Below, piece after piece: positions 20,069 to 25,731 of a stretch of 25,731 nucleotides of DNA. Each line of letters opens with the position of its first letter. Positions within the stretch are counted from its first letter, which is position 1. Below the pieces are notes generated by a model. It did no database searches and was not told the origin of the DNA. It saw only the letters and a list, made by a program, of their open reading frames with translations. The position numbers were made by a program, and so were the translations under genes. The stretch is taken from contig LSAX01000021.1 of assembly GCA_001557505.1 (NCBI GenBank), forward strand, positions 1-25,731, given 5' to 3'. Source of the DNA: Reticulascus tulasneorum. Its lineage: Eukaryota > Ascomycota > Sordariomycetes > Glomerellales > Reticulascaceae.

Positions 20069-20149
20069 ATGGGTGTGCTGGAATTGGTATACAGGTTCCA
20101 CTTAGGATGGAATAGTTTAAACTATGCAAGTTCGATGCTTGTCACCTAT
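20069..20149 (+). tRNA. trnL: tRNA-Leu (UAG), right copy
   Basis: Mirror of 11403-11483; class II with anticodon TAG. Confidence 0.95.
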
Positions 20150-20223
20150 AAATTATTAAAATTTATATTTATCTTAAATAAAAATTAAAATGATTACTTA
20201 TAGCTAGCATATATAATCTACTG

Positions 20224-20295
20224 TATGTTGTAGACTAATGGGTAAGTCATAAATTTTTGATATTTACTATTAAGTGTTCGAATCACTTCAACATA
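20224..20295 (+). tRNA. trnQ: tRNA-Gln (UUG), right copy
   Basis: Mirror of 11257-11328; anticodon TTG. Confidence 0.95.
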
Positions 20296-20341
20296 AATTA
20301 AAAAAAATCTTTTTTTTTAATTTATATTTTTAAGGAATAAT

Positions 20342-20415
20342 GGTAGATATAGTTCAATTGGTAGATCGACTGTTTGTGGTACAGTATGTTCCCTGTTCGA
20401 TCCAGGGTGTCCACC
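20342..20415 (+). tRNA. trnH: tRNA-His (GUG), right copy
   Basis: Mirror of 11136-11209; extra G at -1 opposite C73. The A-C acceptor mismatch is present in both arms, so it is not a read error of one arm. Confidence 0.93.
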
Positions 20416-20419
20416 CTTC

Positions 20420-20491
20420 ACCCGGATAGTTTAATAGGTTAAAACTCTAATTTCATGAGTTAGAAATGGGAATTCGATTTTCCCTCCTGGT
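20420..20491 (+). tRNA. trnM: tRNA-Met (CAU) third, right copy
   Basis: Mirror of 11060-11131; anticodon CAT, same C-T acceptor mismatch in both arms. Confidence 0.93.
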
Positions 20492-20536
20492 TAACAAATA
20501 TTTTTCTAATATTTAGTAAGTTATATATATATATAA

Positions 20537-22218
20537 ATGATTATGATTTTAATTCTATTTTTATTACTTTCTAATGCCGTCACTTTAAGACGAGATATAG
20601 CTATACTTTTTAATAGAGTAGCTTTATTAGCTTTAGTATATTGTATTTTACAAGATACAATGAGTTTATCTATTATAAGTAAAGGTATAGGGTTACACGG
20701 GGGTTTACTTCATGTAACTAATATTACACAAATCTTTCATATATTTATTTTCTTAATAAGTATATTAATTATACAATTAACAAGTTTTTATCCTAGAAAA
20801 ATCTGAGTATCAAAATTTGCTTCTTTAAAAAATCTCTTATTTAAACAATTTGTTTTAAATTCTAAAATAAATAATATAAATAAGGCAGGTGAACATTTAA
20901 AAATTATCGAATATCCTTTAATTCTATTATTTATTCTTTTAGGTGCAGTTTTTTTAATATCAAGTAATGATTTAGTTTCTATTTTTCTTTCAATAGAATT
21001 ACAAAGTTATGGTTTATATATACTAAGTACTATATATAGAAATTCTGAATTATCTACAACTGGGGGTTTAATTTATTTTTTGTTAGGAGGCCTAAGTTCA
21101 TGTTTTATTTTACTAGGTACTAGTTTATTATATACTAATTCAGGTACTACTAATTTAGATGGTTTATATGTAATTAATAGTATAAGTGATTTTAATGATA
21201 TGACTTACTGATATAAACCTTATTATATTAATTTTTCTTTATTAATATTTAGTATAGGATTTTTATTTAAGATTAGTGCAGCTCCATTTCATTTTTGATC
21301 TCCTGATGTTTATGATGCTATACCAACTATTGTAACAACATTTGTAGCTATAATTGCTAAAATTTCAATTTTAATATTTTTATTAGAATTAGTTTATTAT
21401 ACAAGTAATAACTTCTCAGATTTAAATTGAACCTTTAGTTTAATAATAAGTTCTTTATTATCATTAATTGTAGGTACAATAGTAGGTTTAACACAATTTA
21501 GAATAAAAAGATTATTTGCTTATAGTACTATTTCCCATGTTGGTTATATGCTATTAGCTTTAGGTATATCAAGTATAGAATCTACTCAAGCTTTTATATT
21601 TTATATTACACAATACTCTATAAGTAATTTAAATGCTTTTATTATATTAATAGCAATAGGATTTTCTTTTTACAATTATGTAAGTAATAATAAAGAACAT
21701 GAAGAGCTTATGGATAAAGATAATTCTCCTGTACAATTAGTTAATCAATTAAAAGGATATTTTTATATAAATCCTTTATTAGCTTTAAGTTTAGCCATAA
21801 CAATTTTTTCTTTTATGGGTATACCCCCTCTTGTAGGATTTTTTGGAAAACAAATGGTATTAAGTGCAGCTTTAGATAAAGGATATATATTTATATCTTT
21901 AGTTGCTATTCTTACTAGTGTTATAGGTGGAGTATATTATTTAACTATAATAAGAGAAATTTTTTTTATTCACCTGAGTACAAAATCAATCCTTTATTAG
22001 AAAAGTTAAATATGTATGCGAATGTCCATATAGAATTAAAAAATAAAACATATCTAGATGTTAATAAGGTAAAAATTAAACATAATAACATAATAATATC
22101 TAGCCCTATGGCTTTTACAATTTCTGTTATTACTTTAATAATATTACTATTTATATTTATAAATAAAGAATGATTAAGTATGGGTACCATATTGGTACAA
22201 ATTTTATTTAATTATTAA
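20537..22218 (+). CDS. nad2: NADH dehydrogenase subunit 2, right copy frameshifted
   Basis: Same gene as 9332-11014. The frame is open from ATG at 20537 through [20 protein letters not shown] segments ([20 protein letters not shown]) to about 21959. There a T run read as 8 here and 9 in the left copy shifts the frame and produces an early stop at 21998-22000. The remaining C-terminus ([15 protein letters not shown]…) continues in another frame to TAA before nad3. The left copy is whole, so this is most likely an error in this arm. Confidence 0.96.
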
Positions 22219-22644
22219 ATGAGTAGTATGACTTTTTTTTTTATATTCGTATTTATATTAACTTTAGTATTTTTATTACTTAATTTTATATTTGCACCGC
22301 ATAATCCTTATCAAGAAAAATATAGTATATTTGAATGCGGATTTCATAGTTTTTTAGGTCAAAATAGAACTCAATTTGGTATAAAATTTTTTATTTTTGC
22401 TTTAATTTATTTATTATTAGATTTAGAAATTCTTGTTATATATCCTTTTGGAGTAAGCGAATACGAAAATGGAATATATGGACTATTAATCGTACTTATA
22501 TTTATTGGGATTATTACTGTAGGATTTGTATTTGAATTAGGTAAAAATGCTTTAAAAATAGATAGTCGTCAATCTATAGTAAAATTTTTTAAGTCTAATT
22601 CATTTGTAAAAACTTTTTCACAAAACAGTTTTTTAACTAAATAA
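22219..22644 (+). CDS. nad3: NADH dehydrogenase subunit 3, intact copy
   Basis: Core membrane subunit of complex I near the quinone channel. Complete 141-aa frame, MSSMTFFFIFVFILTLVFLL at the start. The conserved loop has YSIFECGFHSF, whose Cys is the redox-sensitive cysteine of the ND3 loop. Next come the second helix FFIFALIYLLLDLEILVIYPF, the third helix GLLIVLIFIGIITVGFVFEL, and a Lys-rich tail. Slightly longer than the usual 137 aa at the C-terminus. The ATG follows the nad2 stop directly (TAAATG), the conserved nad2-nad3 arrangement of Sordariomycetes. A 147-base spacer precedes atp9. Confidence 0.98.
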   Translation: MSSMTFFFIFVFILTLVFLLLNFIFAPHNPYQEKYSIFECGFHSFLGQNRTQFGIKFFIFALIYLLLDLEILVIYPFGVSEYENGIYGLLIVLIFIGIITVGFVFELGKNALKIDSRQSIVKFFKSNSFVKTFSQNSFLTK

Positions 22645-22788
22645 AAATATCTTTTACCTAAAAATACTTTTATGTATACTGATTTATGGATTTATTTTCT
22701 AAATAACAAATTATGACCTAATTCTAAATAATAAAAGTTATATTATTTCTTTGTTAAATAAAATTAAACATATTAAACAAAGTCTTAA

Positions 22789-23016
<228 letters not shown>

Positions 23017-23050
23017 TTTATTTTAAAATTATTAAAATAATTTTTCTTTT

Positions 23051-23130
23051 AATAAAAAGGGGATAAAATTTCCCTTTTTATAAAGTATTTAATACTTTAT
23101 ATTAATAACTGAATGAATAACTGAATGAAT
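23051..23130. repeat. mirror of atp9-cox2 hairpins and tandem repeat
   Basis: AAAAAGGG/CCCTTTTT hairpin, then the TATAAAGTATT-type hairpin, then two copies of AACTGAATGAAT. Same order as in the left arm when read along the transcript. Confidence 0.8.
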
Positions 23131-23212
23131 AAATGAAAGAAATAAAAAAAAGACACTTAATTAATATTCCTTATTTGATAGTAATAAAATTCTTTATAAA
23201 AAGAATAAAACT

Positions 23213-23283
23213 GAATCAAACCGGGTTCGGACCGACAATTATCCGGTGGAAACAGATGAACTTACCAATTAACTTATCATTGC
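23213..23283 (-). tRNA. possible tRNA-Gly (UCC)-like fold, right copy
   Basis: Mirror of 8268-8338 with the same anticodon loop TTTCCAC; again opposite in strand to the surrounding genes. Confidence 0.4.
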
Positions 23284-23374
23284 TATTATCAAAAATAATT
23301 TTAATTCCTTTATTCTATAATAAATATAATAATAAGATAGGACTATTACGTGTATAAATATATAATAAGATATT

Positions 23375-24127
23375 ATGAATATAATTTTAAAAAGTTTACT
23401 TTCACATTTAGACGCACCAACTCCTTGAGGTATATATTTTCAAGATAGTGCTACTCCTCAAATGGAAGGATTAGTAGAATTGCATGATAATATTATGTAT
23501 TATTTAGTATTAGTTTTGTTTGCAGTAGGATGAATTTTATTTTCTCTAGTAAGATATTACGTTGAAAAAAAATCACCTATCTCACATAAATATTTAAATC
23601 ATGGTACTTTAATAGAGTTAATTTGAACAATAACTCCTGCAATTATATTAATACTGATTGCCTTTCCCTCATTTAAACTATTATATTTAATGGATGAAGT
23701 TAATGATCCTTCTATGAGTATTTCAGTAGAGGGTCATCAATGATATTGAAGTTATCAATATCCAGATTTCATAGATTCTAATGAAGAATTTATAGAATTT
23801 GATTCTTACATAGTACCTGAATCTGATTTAGAAGAAGGTACATTAAGAATGTTAGAGGTTGATAATAGAGTTATTTTACCTGAGGAAACACATATTAGAT
23901 TTGTTATAACATCCGGAGATGTTATACATTCTTATGCCTCTCCTTCTTTAGGTATAAAATGTGATGCTTATCCTGGTAGATTAAATCAAGTATCAGCTTT
24001 TATCAATAGAGAAGGAGTATTTTATGGACAATGTTCTGAAATATGTGGAATATTACATTCTTCTATGCCAATTGTAATAGAATCAGTTAAATTAGAAAGT
24101 TTTTTGCAATGACTTTTGTCACAATAG
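23375..24127 (+). CDS. cox2: cytochrome c oxidase subunit 2, right copy
   Basis: Complete 250-aa copy, same start ([10 protein letters not shown]) and same TAG stop, all CuA ligands present. The last 19 bases overlap the orf291 start at 24109. Confidence 0.98.
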
Positions 24128-24983
24128 CGGGAGATAGAAAGAAACAACTACTCTCTTATGTGAATTTCTTTCATATAAGTGAAATTTCAATATTGAAATT
24201 TCACGTTATTGTGACAAAATTTCACTACTCTAATTGATTTCTAAACTTAAATTTATTTTGATATAAATTATATGAAAAATTTTATGATAGAATTATAGTT
24301 TTGTTTTTAATATTAGGCGGTATTATATTAGAATCCCTTATTTTAAGTAAAATTTGCTTTATTCTTGCTTTCTTTTTTTTTACATTAGAAATATTTATAT
24401 GATTTATTTTTCAACCAAAATTTCGAAATAATTACCCTAAGATTTATAATATAATTTTTGGGGTAATAAATGTTCTGTTAATCCTTAGCTTAGTCTTAGT
24501 AATTTTTTATATTATATACGGTTTATTTATTTTTTTTTCAAAATTATTCATGAATCCTATTGATCAAGGTCCCTCTTCTGGGGTCAGCCTTCTGGAGGTC
24601 AATACCCAGGAGGTCAACCTTCAGGTGGAGGTCCAGATGGTTCATCTGTAGCTGCGGCTGGTGTATCTTCAACTGATTCACCCTCGCCTCGTAACAGGTC
24701 ACCTCGTAGAGGTTTACGAGTAGAACAATTAATAACTAAAACACCTTTTAGGGAGATGAATCCTTCAGAATGTGCAAGTTACTTAGAAAAAAACTATTCA
24801 GATATATCTGAATATAGACAATTAAGGATAAGGGAAACACGTGCAGATTTAATTGCATTGAAAAATAGATTAGATGAATTTACTAGGGAAGATCCTAACT
24901 TATTTCGTATAGATAAAGGAAAAACTACAATTTCTTCTTTGATAAAAAGACTTCGTGAATTAGATAGAAGACATCCATGATAA
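24109..24983 (+). CDS. unrecognised membrane ORF (orf291), right copy with one lost G
   Basis: ATG at 24109 inside the cox2 end. This copy is open through the N-terminal part and all three hydrophobic segments. It keeps the 9-T run at 24372-24380 that is short in the left arm. It then loses one G in the GGGGG run of the Gly-rich linker (about 24579-24582, 4 here, 5 in the left arm). The downstream frame ([20 protein letters not shown] and on, to RRHPW) resumes to TAA at 24981-24983. The two copies therefore complement each other into one 291-codon frame. The second half of the protein, from [13 protein letters not shown], is open in the left arm. Confidence 0.7.
24114..24219. repeat. nested inverted repeat at cox2/orf291 junction, right copy
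   Basis: Same three-stem arrangement as 7332-7437; all stems preserved base for base. Confidence 0.75.
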
Positions 24984-25076
24984 TATGTAATTTTTTATCT
25001 TTATTAATTAAAAAGATAAATTTATTACTAAAAATTTTTTAACTTAGCTTGAGTTTTTAGTTCTTTTATTTTTTTA

Positions 25077-25102
25077 TAGTAAAGAATTTAAATTCTTTAC
25101 TA
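25077..25102. repeat. 26-nt palindrome, right copy
   Basis: Mirror of 6449-6474, between orf291 and trnR. Confidence 0.7.
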
Positions 25103-25133
25103 ATAATTTACAACTTTTAAGGTTTTAGATTAA

Positions 25134-25205
25134 AGGATATTATTCTTAATTGGTAAAGAATGACGCTACGGATGTCAGGTTAAAAGTTCAAATCTTTTAT
25201 ATCCT
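25134..25205 (+). tRNA. trnR: tRNA-Arg (ACG), right copy
   Basis: Mirror of 6346-6417; anticodon ACG in loop CTACGGA. Confidence 0.95.
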
Positions 25206-25326
25206 TTGTAATATTAGTAGAAATATATATATATACTACAACCAATTAGGTTATTAATATACCTTTTAGAATAAAGAATATTCTACATTACTCTCGAATA
25301 ATTTGAAAATAAAATAAATATAACAT

Positions 25327-25596
25327 ATGAGTTTAACTTTAGTACTTTTTTTAATAGGAATTTTAGGATTCGTATTTAATAGAAAAAATATAATATTAAT
25401 GCTTATTTCAATAGAAATAATGCTATTATCTATAACATTTCTAATATTGGTAAGTTCTATAAATATAGATGATATAATAGGACAAACTTATGCTATATAC
25501 ATTATAGTTATTGCAGGTGCAGAATCCGCAATAGGACTAGGTATTCTAGTAGCTTTTTATAGATTAAGAGGAAGTATAGCAATAGAATATAAATAA
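25327..25596 (+). CDS. nad4L: NADH dehydrogenase subunit 4L, right copy
   Basis: Complete 89-aa copy identical to the left one; the stop shares its last A with the nad5 ATG. Confidence 0.98.
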   Translation: MSLTLVLFLIGILGFVFNRKNIILMLISIEIMLLSITFLILVSSINIDDIIGQTYAIYIIVIAGAESAIGLGILVAFYRLRGSIAIEYK

Positions 25597-25731
25597 TGTA
25601 TTTAAGTATAATAATATTACCTTTATTAGGATCTATAGTTTCTGGCTTTTTTGGTAGAAAAGTTGGTGTAAGTGGGGCACGAATTTTAGGCTGTATAAGT
25701 ATAATAATTACAACTATATTCGCTATTATTG
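25596..25731 (+). CDS. nad5: NADH dehydrogenase subunit 5, 5' end only
   Basis: First 45 codons of nad5 ([20 protein letters not shown]…) before the window ends. The full gene is in the left arm at 4012-5955. Confidence 0.97.
   Translation, partial: MYLSIIILPLLGSIVSGFFGRKVGVSGARILGCISIIITTIFAII

Noticed and set aside
9332..22218. nad2, nad3 and rps3 frame breaks as true pseudogenes or programmed frameshifts
   Set aside because: Each break sits in a homopolymer and the other arm has the intact version, so sequencing error explains them better.

Overview
The window is a fungal mitochondrial DNA contig. It is strongly AT-rich. TGA is read as tryptophan in cox2, cob, nad2, nad5 and rps3 (translation table 4). 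All recognised protein and rRNA genes of each half lie on one strand. The order rnl, T-E-M-M-L-(F,A)-L-Q-H-M tRNAs, nad2, nad3, atp9, cox2, trnR, nad4L, nad5, cob, trnC, cox1 is the gene order I know from Sordariomycetes, especially Hypocreales. I cannot name a genus.

The main structural fact is that the contig folds back on itself. Positions about 5820-15720 (genes on the minus strand) reappear as the reverse complement at about 15816-25731 (genes on the plus strand). Coordinates of mirrored features sum to 31551 or 31552. The two arms are joined by a single-copy spacer of about 95 bases (15721-15815), which is domain IV/V sequence of the large rRNA in plus orientation. The two copies differ by independent one-base losses, mostly in homopolymers. 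nad2 is broken in one arm and whole in the other; nad3 is broken in the opposite arm; rps3 is broken in both arms at different sites. This looks like an uncorrected fold-back long read or a palindromic misassembly, though a real inverted mtDNA dimer is not excluded.

Layout: 1-1121 5' part of cox1; 1282-1360 tRNA-like element; 1378-2083 an unrecognised frameshifted membrane ORF (orf235); 2317-2386 trnC; 2489-3651 cob; 4012-5955 nad5; 5955-6224 nad4L; 6346-6417 trnR; 6568-7442 an unrecognised three-helix membrane ORF (orf291) overlapping the end of cox2; 7424-8176 cox2; 8177-8534 spacer with a tRNA-Gly-like fold and repeats; 8535-8759 atp9; 8907-9331 nad3; 9332-11014 nad2; 11060-12443 eleven tRNAs; 12629-15720 3' part of rnl with a group I intron carrying rps3. 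The right arm mirrors this as far as the first codons of nad5.

The recognised genes encode subunits of complexes I, III, IV and V, the translation machinery (rnl, rps3, tRNAs), and nothing else. No homing endonuclease was seen. The only intron is the one in rnl. The non-standard content is two orphan membrane ORFs (orf291 and orf235), a nested inverted-repeat structure over the cox2/orf291 junction, two tRNA-like elements in unexpected places, and a trnF-trnA order that is the reverse of the one I recall for the group. The small-subunit rRNA, atp6/8, cox3, nad1/4/6, the rest of cox1 and the 5' half of rnl are not in the window.
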